From NCBI RefSeq assembly GCF_900454495.1, contig NZ_UGSI01000001.1:434001-498000 (forward strand): a stretch of DNA of 64,000 nt. Direction: 5' to 3'. This stretch comes from Paenibacillus macerans. GTDB lineage: Bacteria; Bacillota; Bacilli; Paenibacillales; Paenibacillaceae. The notes beneath the pieces were generated by a model, which was not told the origin of the DNA, did not search any database, and saw only the letters and a list, made by a program, of their open reading frames with translations. Positions 1 to 8,208 of the stretch are shown in pieces. A program made the translations under genes and the position numbers. Position 1 is the first letter of the stretch; each line of letters starts with the position of its first letter.

Positions 1-2
1 AA

Positions 3-305
3 CGTACGGAATACGGAGATATTCAAATTTCCGTGGATACGATCGAAAACTTGTCGTACAAAGCGGCTACCCGCGTGCGCGGCATCAAAGAGGTCAAGAC
101 GCGAATCCGGATTACGGAAGCGGGCTTGGAAATCGTGGTAAGAGCCCTTGTGGATGGAGAAACCTCGATTCCCGCCCTAACGGAGGAAGTGCAAAAACAG
201 GTTCACGATCATGTGGAGGAAATTACGGGGATTCCCGTATCCTATGTTTCGGTTTACATCGCCAACCTGGTTCATTCGCCTGCCGTCAAAAGCCGGGTTG
301 AATAG
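3..305 (+). CDS. amaP: AmaP-like alkaline shock response membrane anchor protein, C-terminal part
   Basis: The frame is open from the window edge, so the N-terminus and any membrane segment are missing; 100 codons plus stop are visible. The text around 'ISVDTIENLSYKAA' and the later 'EEITGIPVSYVSV' stretch match the Asp23/AmaP-type cytoplasmic domain. AmaP anchors Asp23-family proteins to the membrane in Gram-positive bacteria. The following small DUF2273 gene and nusB are the usual neighbours of amaP in Paenibacillus-like genomes, which is why I prefer AmaP to a plain Asp23/Gls24 protein. The missing N-terminal half would decide this. Confidence 0.7.
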   Translation, partial: RTEYGDIQISVDTIENLSYKAATRVRGIKEVKTRIRITEAGLEIVVRALVDGETSIPALTEEVQKQVHDHVEEITGIPVSYVSVYIANLVHSPAVKSRVE

Positions 306-307
306 GG

Positions 308-553
308 GTGAGTAGCGGGGTGTTCTGGAAGCAATTGTGGGAGAGTCACAGGGGACGCTTGCTGGGCGTGGCCGCGGCGGTGTTTCTATGCCCGATTTAT
401 CTGTTTTTCGGATTTTGGAATATGCTGTTTTGCGCGCTGCTTCTGTTTATCGGGTATACGATCGGCAAGCAAAAGGATTTGGATCAAGGCCCGCTGTTGC
501 CCTGGGGCGAGATCTGGGAATGGTTGTCTTCGCGCTGGCGTCCTTTCAAATGA
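308..553 (+). CDS. DUF2273 family small membrane protein
   Basis: An 81-residue protein starting at GTG, two bases after the preceding stop. A charged N-terminus is followed by two closely spaced hydrophobic segments (about residues 18-34 and 36-50) and a polar tail ending 'SSRWRPFK'. This is the layout of DUF2273 proteins, small membrane proteins found next to AmaP and Asp23 genes and thought to belong to the same cell-envelope stress cluster. The function is not established. It is probably cotranscribed with the upstream gene, and a terminator-like hairpin follows it. Confidence 0.75.
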   Translation: MSSGVFWKQLWESHRGRLLGVAAAVFLCPIYLFFGFWNMLFCALLLFIGYTIGKQKDLDQGPLLPWGEIWEWLSSRWRPFK

Positions 554-563
554 TTCCTGTGAT

Positions 564-627
564 AAGCTTTCTCCGGAAAAAGACGATGTTGCCATTTTGT
601 GGAGAAAGCTTGTTGCGGGTTTTTTTT
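564..627 (+). terminator. Rho-independent terminator after the amaP/DUF2273 genes
   Basis: An 11-bp perfect inverted repeat (AAGCTTTCTCC at 564-574, complement at 601-611) is followed after 8 bases by a run of eight T at 620-627. The loop is long (26 bases). It separates the amaP cluster from nusB. Confidence 0.6.
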
Positions 628-718
628 GTGCGCAGAGAAGGTTTTGGCGAAAAAGTGATGATCGGCACGTTTTTGGTCCATGCTGAAAAGTAGGATCGTG
701 ATTATAAGGAGGAAGCAG

Positions 719-1168
719 ATGAAACGGCGATTGGCGAGAGAAATTGCAATTCAAAGTTTGTATCATATGGAAATGAACGAAGTGGAAGCGGAAGAAGCGG
801 TTTCGATGCTGCTTTCCGAAGCCGCGGGCGATAACGAGGGCGAAGTCAAATTGTCCGATGCCGAAGGAGACAAGGCGTTTGTCCTTGAGCTAGTCAACGG
901 GACCTGGAGCCGAAAAGACGCGATTGACGGACTGCTGTCCGACTATTTGAAGGGCTGGCAGATCAGCCGGCTGTCGAAAGTCGACCGCCAAGTGCTGCGG
1001 CTGGCGGCGTACGAAATGATATTCCGCGACGACGTTCCGGGCAAAGTGGCCGTCAACGAGGCGATCGAGCTCGCCAAGCATTTCGGCACCGAGGAATCGG
1101 GCAAATTCGTAAACGGCGTGCTCGGCAAAATGATTCAGGACGTGGATCAGCTTAAAAGCAAAATCTAA
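719..1168 (+). CDS. nusB: Transcription antitermination factor NusB
   Basis: A 149-residue protein starting 'MKRRLAREIAIQSLY', the family's usual opening. NusB binds boxA RNA together with NusE (S10) to form the antitermination complex on rRNA operons. The motifs 'SKVDRQVLRLAAYEM' and 'VAVNEAIELAKHFG' are typical of the C-terminal helices. The start at 719 is chosen because AAGGAGG lies about 7 bases upstream; the same frame is open further upstream but has no ribosome binding site there. It heads a run of closely spaced plus-strand genes through xseB and ispA. Confidence 0.95.
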   Translation: MKRRLAREIAIQSLYHMEMNEVEAEEAVSMLLSEAAGDNEGEVKLSDAEGDKAFVLELVNGTWSRKDAIDGLLSDYLKGWQISRLSKVDRQVLRLAAYEMIFRDDVPGKVAVNEAIELAKHFGTEESGKFVNGVLGKMIQDVDQLKSKI

Positions 1169-1197
1169 ACCATTATACCGGCAGAGGAGAGATGACA

Positions 1198-2055
1198 ATG
1201 TCAGCACCGATTATTAACGGAAAACAAGTTTCGCAGGATATCCGCGCGAGCCTTCGCGAAGAAGTGGAAGAGCTTAAGAAGCAAGGGCTTACTCCCGGTC
1301 TTGCCGTCGTTCTCGTCGGCGAAGATCCGGCGTCCCAGGTTTACGTGCGCAACAAGGAAAAAGCCTGCCATGACCTGGGCTATTATTCCGAAGTTCACCG
1401 TTTGCCGGCTTCCGCCTCGCAGGAGGAGCTGCTGGCGCTGGTGGACAAGCTGAACCGCCAAAACAACATCCACGGGATATTGGTGCAGCTTCCGCTGCCG
1501 AAGCATATCGACGAGAAGGCCGTTATCGACGCGATTGCCGTGGACAAGGACGTCGACGGGTTCCATCCCGTCAATGTCGGCAACCTGGTGATCGGAGATG
1601 ACAGCCTGCTCCCTTGTACGCCTGCGGGAGTCATCGAATTAATCAAGCGCGCGGGCGTAGAAATCGCGGGCAAGCATGCGGTAGTGATCGGGCGCAGCAA
1701 TATCGTCGGCAAACCGGTGTCCCTGCTGCTGCAGCGGGAGAACGCGACGGTCACGATGTGCCATTCGCGGACGGCGAATATGAAGGAATTGACCAAGCAG
1801 GCGGACATTTTGGTCGTGGCGATCGGCCGGGCCAATTTCGTGGACGCTTCCTATGTGAAGCCGGGCGCGGTCGTGATCGACGTCGGCATGAACCGGCTCG
1901 ATAACGGGAAGCTGGCCGGAGACGTCGATTTCGACAGCGTCAAGGAAGTTTCCGGTCCGATTACGCCGGTGCCCGGCGGCGTCGGCCCGATGACGATTAC
2001 GATGCTGATGCAAAACACGCTGATCGCCGCCAAACGTTTGCAAGGATTGGCGTAA
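1198..2055 (+). CDS. folD: Bifunctional methylenetetrahydrofolate dehydrogenase/cyclohydrolase FolD
   Basis: A 285-residue enzyme that interconverts 5,10-methylene-, methenyl- and 10-formyl-tetrahydrofolate in one-carbon metabolism. The family signatures are visible: 'YVRNKEKACHDLGY' with the catalytic lysine, 'GILVQLPLPKHID', the nucleotide-binding 'VVIGRSNIVGKP', and 'PVPGGVGPMTI' near the end. An ATG at 1192 is also in frame but lies only two bases from the AGGAG at 1185-1189, so the ATG at 1198 with 8-base spacing is preferred. The length is normal for the family. Confidence 0.95.
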   Translation: MSAPIINGKQVSQDIRASLREEVEELKKQGLTPGLAVVLVGEDPASQVYVRNKEKACHDLGYYSEVHRLPASASQEELLALVDKLNRQNNIHGILVQLPLPKHIDEKAVIDAIAVDKDVDGFHPVNVGNLVIGDDSLLPCTPAGVIELIKRAGVEIAGKHAVVIGRSNIVGKPVSLLLQRENATVTMCHSRTANMKELTKQADILVVAIGRANFVDASYVKPGAVVIDVGMNRLDNGKLAGDVDFDSVKEVSGPITPVPGGVGPMTITMLMQNTLIAAKRLQGLA

Positions 2056-2070
2056 AGGGGCCGGTCTGTC

Positions 2071-3447
2071 GTGGAGCAGCGGATATTAACGATCAAGGAA
2101 TTGAACCGCTATATCAAAATGAAGCTGGATTCGGACCGCCTGCTTTCGGAGGTGTGGATTCGCGGGGAGATTTCCAATTTTACGCACCATTCCAGCGGCC
2201 ATATGTATTTTACGCTGAAGGATGAAAGCAGCCGGGTCAAATGCATCATGTTCGCCTCGTACAACCAGCGTCTGCCGTTCAGGCCGAAGGAAGGGGCGAA
2301 AGTGATCGCCCGGGGCAATGTGACGGTGTATGAGCGGGACGGGCAGTACCAATTTTATGCGACCCAGATGCAGCCGGACGGGATCGGCAGTCTGTATCTC
2401 GCCTTCGAACAGCTGAAACAGAAGCTGGAGGCGGAAGGACTGTTCGCGCCGGAGCGCAAGCGGCCGCTGCCGCGCTTTCCGCGCACGATCGGCGTCGTGA
2501 CGTCGCCGACCGGCGCGGCGGTGCGGGATATCCTGACGACGCTGCAGCGCCGTTATCCGCAAGCGGCCGTGATCCTGTACCCGGTATTGGTGCAGGGCAA
2601 AGGCGCGGCGCCGTCTATCGTCAAGGCGATCCGGGCGCTGAACGCCATGGGCGAAGCCGACGTGCTGATCGTCGGCCGCGGCGGCGGCTCGCTCGAGGAG
2701 CTGTGGGCGTTTAACGAGGAGCAGGTCGCGCGGGCGATCTATGAATCGGCGGTGCCCGTCATCTCGGCCGTCGGCCACGAGACGGACTTCACCATCGCCG
2801 ATTTCGCCGCCGACCTGCGCGCCGCCACGCCCACCGCCGCCGCCGAGCTCGCCGTGCCGCATACGGCCGAGCTGCGCGCGCTGCTGCGCCAGCGCGAGCA
2901 GGTGCTGCAGCAAGGCTTGCAGCACCGCCTGCAGCAGGCGCGCGAACGGCTGCGCCGGCTGCAGCGCTCGCCGGCGCTTCTGCAGCCGCGGCGCAGCCTG
3001 CTCCAGCACGCGGAGCGGCTGGACCGGCTGTCCATGCGGCTGGCGAGCCGCATGGAGACGCGCCTTACGCTAAGCGGCGCGTCCCACGACCGCCTGCATC
3101 AGCGGCTGCTGCGATACCACCCGCAGGAGGCGCTGCGGTTCGTCAAGCGGCGGCGGCAAGAGGCCGACCGGCTGCTGCGGCAGGCGATGCTTGGCGCGCT
3201 TAAGGAGAAATCCCGGCTGCTTCAGGCGGGCATCCGCCAGCTTGACGCGCTGAGCCCGCTCAAAGTCATGGGCCGGGGCTACAGCCTCGTCTACGATGAG
3301 CGGGGGGAAAAGCTGATCAAAACGTTGGCGGATGTTGAGCCCGGCGATATAGTAAAGGTGAAAATAACGGACGGGGAACTCGATTGTGAGGTAAGGAGCA
3401 TGATGCGGGAAGGAGCTGGACAAGATGAAGGAACGGGAAGCGCTTGA
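2071..3447 (+). CDS. xseA: Exodeoxyribonuclease VII large subunit
   Basis: A 458-residue catalytic subunit of exonuclease VII, which degrades single-stranded DNA to oligonucleotides. An N-terminal OB-fold (about 1-105, 'VWIRGEISNFTHHSSGHMYFTLKDE') precedes the catalytic domain, which carries 'GVVTSPTGAAVRDI' and 'VLIVGRGGGSLEELWAFNEE'. A long Arg/Leu/Gln-rich stretch (about 260-370) is the expected coiled-coil region and is locally very GC-rich. It starts at GTG 15 bases after folD. Its 3' end overlaps xseB by 23 bases, as expected for translational coupling of the two subunits. Confidence 0.95.
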   Translation: MEQRILTIKELNRYIKMKLDSDRLLSEVWIRGEISNFTHHSSGHMYFTLKDESSRVKCIMFASYNQRLPFRPKEGAKVIARGNVTVYERDGQYQFYATQMQPDGIGSLYLAFEQLKQKLEAEGLFAPERKRPLPRFPRTIGVVTSPTGAAVRDILTTLQRRYPQAAVILYPVLVQGKGAAPSIVKAIRALNAMGEADVLIVGRGGGSLEELWAFNEEQVARAIYESAVPVISAVGHETDFTIADFAADLRAATPTAAAELAVPHTAELRALLRQREQVLQQGLQHRLQQARERLRRLQRSPALLQPRRSLLQHAERLDRLSMRLASRMETRLTLSGASHDRLHQRLLRYHPQEALRFVKRRRQEADRLLRQAMLGALKEKSRLLQAGIRQLDALSPLKVMGRGYSLVYDERGEKLIKTLADVEPGDIVKVKITDGELDCEVRSMMREGAGQDEGTGSA

Positions 3448-3706
3448 CTTGGGGATGGCGGAGCAACCGGAAAAGAACTTTGAAGAAGCGATGAACGAGC
3501 TGGAGAATATCGTTTCGGAGCTGGAGCGCGGCGATGTGCCGCTGGAAAAAGCGATCGATCTGTTCCAGCAGGGCATGCGGCTTTCCCAGCTGTGCAGCCA
3601 AAAGCTGGCCCAGGTGGAACGCAAGATCGAAATGATCGTTGAAGAGGATGGAGAAATAGGGAAAAAGCCTTTTCAGCCGCCTTCAGGCGACAGCGAAGAT
3701 TTCTAA
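3425..3706 (+). CDS. xseB: Exodeoxyribonuclease VII small subunit
   Basis: A 93-residue protein overlapping the end of xseA. The core 'FEEAMNELENIVSELERGDVPLEKAID' region (written here only in part: 'NFEEAMNELENIV') and 'LFQQGMRLSQLC' are the two conserved helices of XseB, several copies of which bind the large subunit's coiled coil. The N-terminal extension of about 18 residues and the C-terminal 'PPSGDSEDF' tail are variable in the family. An internal ATG at residue 11 is an alternative start. Confidence 0.9.
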   Translation: MKEREALDLGMAEQPEKNFEEAMNELENIVSELERGDVPLEKAIDLFQQGMRLSQLCSQKLAQVERKIEMIVEEDGEIGKKPFQPPSGDSEDF

Positions 3707-3724
3707 GGAGAGCGGTGAATAGCT

Positions 3725-4627
3725 TTGCAAAATTCGGCGATTGAACAATATATGGCGGAGGTCTCGGAACTGGTGGCCTCCCGCCTGCAATCCGCGATCC
3801 CCGCGGAATGGACCGTGCCGGAGACGCTGGGCAGTTCGATGAAATATTCACTTATGGCAGGGGGCAAGCGGCTGCGGCCGCTGCTCGTCGTGGCTGCGGC
3901 GGAGGCGCTGGGAGGAAGCCGGGACGCTGCGCTGCCCGTCGCCTGCGCCGTGGAAATGGTGCATACGTATTCGCTGATCCATGACGATTTGCCGGCCCTG
4001 GACAACGACGACTATCGGCGCGGGAAGCTGACCAATCATAAAGTGTTCGGGGAAGCGATGGCGATTTTGGCCGGGGACGGTCTGCTCACCCACGCTTTTT
4101 ACAGCATTGCGCAGGCGGGACGGGGGTACGGGGTGCCCGCGGAGCAGGTGCTCGCGATTGTGGAGGATCTGGCGCGTTATGCCGGCCCTTCCGGCATGGT
4201 CGGCGGGCAGGTGGCCGATATGGAAGGGGAGCAGGGCTTAACCGAACTGGAGCAGCTGCAGTATATCCACGAGCATAAAACCGCGGATCTGATCGTTTTT
4301 TCCGTCAAGGCCGGCGGAAGAATCGCCGCGGCGGCGGAAGAACAGCTGAAAGCGCTTGAACAATACGGCCGCTGCCTCGGACTTGCTTTTCAGATTCAGG
4401 ACGATATTCTGGATCTCGTCGGCGACGAGCGCAAGCTCGGCAAAAAAACGCAAAGCGACGTCAAGCAGCAGAAAGTGACCTTTCCTTATTTTCTGGGCCT
4501 CGAAGCTTCCCGCGCCGAGGTGGAAAAGCTCACGGCCGCGGCCAAAGCCGCGATCGGAAGCGGAATCGTGCCTCATCCGGAGCGTTTGTTGGATATAGCC
4601 GATGTCCTGGTGCGAAGGGACCACTAA
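3725..4627 (+). CDS. ispA: Polyprenyl (farnesyl diphosphate) synthase IspA
   Basis: A 300-residue trans-prenyltransferase that condenses isopentenyl diphosphate with dimethylallyl and geranyl diphosphate to give farnesyl diphosphate. It shows the first aspartate-rich motif 'LIHDDLPALDNDD' (about 85-96), the substrate-lysine region 'GGKRLRP' (46-52) and the second motif 'FQIQDDILDLVGDE'. A TTG at 3725 is used, 14 bases after AAGGAG, which is a rather long spacing. The upstream GTG at 3715 is out of frame and hits a stop, so TTG is the best choice. It precedes dxs, so both ends of isoprenoid synthesis are clustered. Confidence 0.92.
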   Translation: MQNSAIEQYMAEVSELVASRLQSAIPAEWTVPETLGSSMKYSLMAGGKRLRPLLVVAAAEALGGSRDAALPVACAVEMVHTYSLIHDDLPALDNDDYRRGKLTNHKVFGEAMAILAGDGLLTHAFYSIAQAGRGYGVPAEQVLAIVEDLARYAGPSGMVGGQVADMEGEQGLTELEQLQYIHEHKTADLIVFSVKAGGRIAAAAEEQLKALEQYGRCLGLAFQIQDDILDLVGDERKLGKKTQSDVKQQKVTFPYFLGLEASRAEVEKLTAAAKAAIGSGIVPHPERLLDIADVLVRRDH

Positions 4628-4663
4628 GTTTATTTTTTACCGTTAGACGGGGCTTGATCGATT

Positions 4664-4691
4664 TCGACAACATCGTGACATATGGTATAAT
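4664..4691 (+). promoter_or_regulatory. Sigma-A promoter ahead of dxs
   Basis: TCGACA at 4664-4669, a 16-base spacer and a perfect TATAAT at 4686-4691 lie in the ispA-dxs gap, about 48 bases ahead of the dxs start. dxs can therefore be expressed independently of the nusB-ispA run. Confidence 0.65.
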
Positions 4692-4738
4692 GAACGTTAT
4701 TAACATCCAGAGGGAAATCCATTTTAGGAAAGCGGGGA

Positions 4739-6655
4739 ATGGCTGTGCTGCTTTCACAAATTCATGAGCCTGCCGATCTGAAAAACCTGTCCGTGGACCA
4801 ATTGACTTCGCTTGCGGCGGAAATCCGCCGGTTTTTGATCGAAAAGCTGTCGGCGACAGGCGGGCATCTGGCTCCCAATCTGGGCGTGGTGGAATTGACG
4901 ATCGCCCTGCACTACTGCTACAACAGTCCCGAAGACAAATTTATTTTTGACGTCGGCCATCAGGCCTATGTACATAAAATATTGACGGGGCGGATGGACC
5001 GGTTTGACACGCTGCGCAAGTACAAAGGGTTATGCGGGTTTGTCAAGCGGAGCGAAAGCGAGCATGACGTGTGGGAAGCGGGCCATAGCAGCACTTCGCT
5101 CTCGGCGGCCATGGGCATGGCTTTGGCGCGCGATTTGAAAGGCGAATCGCACCGGGTCGTCGCCGTCATCGGCGACGGTGCGCTGACCGGGGGCATGGCG
5201 TTTGAAGCGCTCAATCATATCGGTCACGAGAAAAAAGATCTCATGGTGATCCTGAACGACAACGAGATGTCGATTGCGCCCAACGTGGGAGCGATGCATA
5301 ACTATTTGACCAAACTCCGCTCCGACCGCAATTATCTGCGGGCCAAAGACGAGGTGGAGCAGTTGCTCAGGAGGATCCCGGCGATTGGCGGCAAGCTGGC
5401 CAGAACCGTGGAGCGGATGAAGGACAGCTTGAAATACATGATGGTTTCCGGCGTTTTGTTCGAGGAGCTTGGTTTTAAATATCTCGGCCCGGTGGACGGT
5501 CATGATTTGCCGGGATTGATCGAATCGTTTAAGCAAGCTAACAATGTAAGCGGCCCTGTATTGGTTCACGTGTTGACAACCAAAGGTAAAGGGTATACGC
5601 CGGCGGAAATGGATTCGCACAAATGGCACGGCGTCAGCACGCCGTACAAAATCGAATCGGGCCAGCTGCTCAAGGCGGTCGGCAATCCGACATATACGGA
5701 AGTGTTCGGACAAACGCTGATCGAGCTGGCCGAACAGGATGAGCGCATTGTCGCGGTCACGCCGGCGATGCCCGGCGGCTCGGGGCTGGTGAAATTCGCC
5801 GAGCGCTTCCCGGACCGGATGATTGACGTAGGCATCGCCGAGCAGCACGCGGCGACGATGTGCGCGGCGTTGGCGATGGAGGGCATGAAGCCGGTTTTCG
5901 CCGTGTACTCTACCTTCATGCAGCGCGCTTACGACCAGATCGTACACGATATTTGCCGGCATAACGCCAACGTAATGTTCGCCATCGACCGGGCGGGATT
6001 TGTCGGGGCGGACGGGGAAACGCACCAGGGAGTTTTCGATATCGCCTTTTTGCGGCATATTCCGAACATGGTGCTGATGATGCCGAAGGATGAAAACGAA
6101 CTGCGCCATATGATGAAAACCGCGCTGGAATACAACGACGGTCCGATCGGCTACCGTTATCCGCGGATTAACGTTCCCGGCGTTCCGCTGGACGAGGAGC
6201 TCGCCTTGATTCCGATCGGCAGCTGGGAAATGGTCCGCGAAGGGGAAGGACCGGCGATCATCGCGGTCGGCCCGATGGTGCAGGTGGCCGAAGAAGCCGC
6301 CGACATGATGAAGCGGGAAGGCGTGACGGCCTCCGTCGTCAACGCCCGGTTTTTAAAGCCGCTCGACGAAAGCATGCTGCTGAAGCTGGCGCATGGCAGC
6401 GGCGAGCTGATCGTGCTTGAGGAAGCGTCCCAGGCGGGCAGCTTGGGCAGCGCCGTTCTGGAGTTTTACGCCGAGCGCGGCATCACCGGGCTGGACATCC
6501 GCCTGATGGGAGTGCCGGACCGGTTCATCGAACACGGCAGCATTAAAGAACAGCTGGAGGAAGTCGGTTTGACGGCGGAGGGCGTTATTATGGAATTGAA
6601 AAAATTCCGTTCCGATCAGCCGTATTCCCTCGCCAAGAAGGTTAAGCCGGTTTAA
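4739..6655 (+). CDS. dxs: 1-deoxy-D-xylulose-5-phosphate synthase
   Basis: A 638-residue thiamine-diphosphate enzyme that joins pyruvate and glyceraldehyde 3-phosphate, the first step of the MEP isoprenoid pathway. The ThDP/Mg motif 'GDGALTGG' (145-152) continues to 'NDNEMSIAPNVG'. The transketolase pyrimidine domain contains 'GIAEQHAATMCAALA' and 'DRAGFVGADGETHQG', and a transketolase C-terminal domain ends the protein. The length is normal. It is preceded by its own promoter and followed 27 bases later by tlyA, the usual Bacillales order. Confidence 0.97.
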   Translation: MAVLLSQIHEPADLKNLSVDQLTSLAAEIRRFLIEKLSATGGHLAPNLGVVELTIALHYCYNSPEDKFIFDVGHQAYVHKILTGRMDRFDTLRKYKGLCGFVKRSESEHDVWEAGHSSTSLSAAMGMALARDLKGESHRVVAVIGDGALTGGMAFEALNHIGHEKKDLMVILNDNEMSIAPNVGAMHNYLTKLRSDRNYLRAKDEVEQLLRRIPAIGGKLARTVERMKDSLKYMMVSGVLFEELGFKYLGPVDGHDLPGLIESFKQANNVSGPVLVHVLTTKGKGYTPAEMDSHKWHGVSTPYKIESGQLLKAVGNPTYTEVFGQTLIELAEQDERIVAVTPAMPGGSGLVKFAERFPDRMIDVGIAEQHAATMCAALAMEGMKPVFAVYSTFMQRAYDQIVHDICRHNANVMFAIDRAGFVGADGETHQGVFDIAFLRHIPNMVLMMPKDENELRHMMKTALEYNDGPIGYRYPRINVPGVPLDEELALIPIGSWEMVREGEGPAIIAVGPMVQVAEEAADMMKREGVTASVVNARFLKPLDESMLLKLAHGSGELIVLEEASQAGSLGSAVLEFYAERGITGLDIRLMGVPDRFIEHGSIKEQLEEVGLTAEGVIMELKKFRSDQPYSLAKKVKPV

Positions 6656-6682
6656 GTAAATGTGAGATAGACGGGAGATTTT

Positions 6683-7549
6683 ATGTCGGTTTCCAAGGAA
6701 CGCATAGACGTCCTGCTCGTGGAGCAGGGATTTTTCGACAGCAGGGAAAAAGCGAAGGCGGCCATTATGGCCGGGCTCGTGTTCGGCGGGCAGGAGCGGA
6801 TCGAAAAGGCCGGCACGAAAATACCGCGCGATACGGAGCTTACGGTGAAGGGCGCGATCCATCCTTATGTCAGCCGCGGCGGGCTTAAGCTGGAGAAGGC
6901 GCTGAAGCGGTTCGGGATCGATTTGACGGGCCGGACGATGCTGGATATCGGGTCGTCCACCGGCGGGTTTACCGATTGTGCCCTGCAGCACGGGGCCGGC
7001 TACGTGTACGCCATCGATGTCGGATACAACCAGCTTGACTGGTCGCTCCGCAACGATGAGCGGGTTAACGTAAAGGAGCGGACGAACTTCCGCTATATGA
7101 CGCCGGAGGATTTGGACGGGCCGAAGCCGGATTTTGCCAGCATCGACGTCTCGTTCATTTCGCTGAAAATCATTTTGCCCCCGCTCCTGGCTTTATTGGA
7201 AAGGCCTGCGGATATCGCGGCGCTGATCAAGCCGCAATTTGAAGCGGGGCGCGAAAAAGTCGGGAAATCCGGGGTCGTGCGGGATCCCAAGGTGCATCTG
7301 GATGTGCTGGAAACGGTGCTTTCCTTTGCCGAGGAGCTGGGGTATTGCGTGCGTGGATTGACCTTTTCACCAATCACCGGCGGGGAAGGAAATATCGAAT
7401 TTTTGGCCCATCTTCGCCTTGAGACGAACGGCGGCTCAGCCGATCTGGACGGCAGCGGAGAAGCCGGACGGCGACAACGGATACGGGAAACGGCCGAGCG
7501 CGTCGTCATGGAAGCGTCCGAAACCTTTAGCGGAGGCCCATCGCAATGA
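6683..7549 (+). CDS. tlyA: TlyA family RNA methyltransferase/hemolysin-like protein
   Basis: A 288-residue protein with an N-terminal S4 RNA-binding domain ('RIDVLLVEQGFFDSREKAK', about 5-65) and an FtsJ-like Rossmann methyltransferase domain with the SAM motif 'MLDIGSSTGGFTDCAL'. In other bacteria TlyA methylates ribose 2'-OH groups in rRNA; the Bacillus homologue is YqxC. 'IKPQFEAGREKVGKSGVVRD' is the conserved C-terminal signature. The TGA stop lies inside the terminator hairpin that follows. Confidence 0.92.
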   Translation: MSVSKERIDVLLVEQGFFDSREKAKAAIMAGLVFGGQERIEKAGTKIPRDTELTVKGAIHPYVSRGGLKLEKALKRFGIDLTGRTMLDIGSSTGGFTDCALQHGAGYVYAIDVGYNQLDWSLRNDERVNVKERTNFRYMTPEDLDGPKPDFASIDVSFISLKIILPPLLALLERPADIAALIKPQFEAGREKVGKSGVVRDPKVHLDVLETVLSFAEELGYCVRGLTFSPITGGEGNIEFLAHLRLETNGGSADLDGSGEAGRRQRIRETAERVVMEASETFSGGPSQ

Positions 7550-7562
7550 TGGGTCTTTTTTC
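7535..7562 (+). terminator. Terminator overlapping the tlyA stop codon
   Basis: The stem GGCCCATC (7535-7542) pairs with GATGGGTC (7548-7555) through eight pairs, one of them G-T, across a 5-base loop, and is followed by seven T. The tlyA TGA (7547-7549) sits in the loop and 3' arm, so the last tlyA codons form the 5' arm. Confidence 0.8.
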
Positions 7563-7574
7563 TGTTGCAAACTA

Positions 7575-7603
7575 TTGCCAAACGAACATTTGTTCCCTAT
7601 AAT
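7575..7603 (+). promoter_or_regulatory. Sigma-A promoter with LexA-like (SOS) box in the spacer
   Basis: TTGCCA (7575-7580), a 17-base spacer and TATAAT (7598-7603) make a strong promoter. The spacer contains CGAACATTTGTTCC (7583-7596), which matches the Gram-positive LexA consensus CGAAC-N4-GTTCG except for the last base. LexA bound there would block polymerase. The promoter lies about 100 bases ahead of the hypothetical gene-argR-recN run. Confidence 0.65.
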
Positions 7604-7704
7604 AAAAGAAGATGAAGCTAGTCCCATATGACGATAAATTGTTGATTATTCCTGACAGGAGCTTGGGCGCAAGCGTCGAAATAGATTGTTTGAGGTGATT
7701 TGGA

Positions 7705-8190
7705 GTGGGGGCATTCTCTGACGGTCTATTGATGGTGCTTATCGCCGCGTTTGCGGTGTATCTGCTTTATCGCGGATTTCGCTCCTGGGTCCGCAAGCCG
7801 TTATCCTTAAGAACCAGCATCGGTTTTGCTTTGAACGAGGAAATCTTGGATCATCCGGCGGTCGACCTTCTGGAACAAGCCGGATATACGGTCGTCAGCG
7901 ACAAGCTGAAGGTGCCGCTCGCCTTTCGGGTGAATCGGGATATTTTGCACAGCCGCTTGTTCATTGACTATATCGCGATCAAAGACGGGGAATTCTATCT
8001 GGTAAGGACGGCAAGGGACCGCATCGCGATCGAGTGGACGGGCAGCGGTGTGCGGAAAGAGCTTTTGCCTTACCTGCTCTTATATCCGGAATGCGCCGGC
8101 GTTCTTTATGTGGACGCGGAGCAGGGCGACATCCGGGAAATCTCCTTGACGACGGATGAAGACGAAGATGAAGACGAAGCAGCCTTGTAG
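7705..8190 (+). CDS. Membrane-anchored hypothetical protein upstream of argR-recN
   Basis: A 161-residue protein I do not recognise. One hydrophobic segment (about residues 5-22) is followed by a basic stretch and a compact soluble domain containing 'LLEQAGYTVVSDKLKVPL' and 'VRTARDRIAIEWTGSG'. The C-terminus is a very acidic tail (DEDEDEDE before the final AAL). The topology suggests a single N-terminal anchor with a cytoplasmic domain. It starts at GTG with AGGTGA six bases upstream and ends 18 bases before argR, so it is likely cotranscribed with argR and recN from the LexA-box promoter. No catalytic motif is evident. Confidence 0.8.
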   Translation: MGAFSDGLLMVLIAAFAVYLLYRGFRSWVRKPLSLRTSIGFALNEEILDHPAVDLLEQAGYTVVSDKLKVPLAFRVNRDILHSRLFIDYIAIKDGEFYLVRTARDRIAIEWTGSGVRKELLPYLLLYPECAGVLYVDAEQGDIREISLTTDEDEDEDEAAL

Positions 8191-8208
8191 GGCTTATGGA
8201 GGGCATTT

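Noticed and set aside
2086..3009. Long minus-strand open frame inside xseA
   Set aside because: A composition shadow of the GC-rich coiled-coil region; no family features.
5030..6109. Long minus-strand open frame inside dxs
   Set aside because: It is antisense to a well-conserved gene, rich in Arg/His, and has no ribosome binding site; an effect of GC-rich codons.
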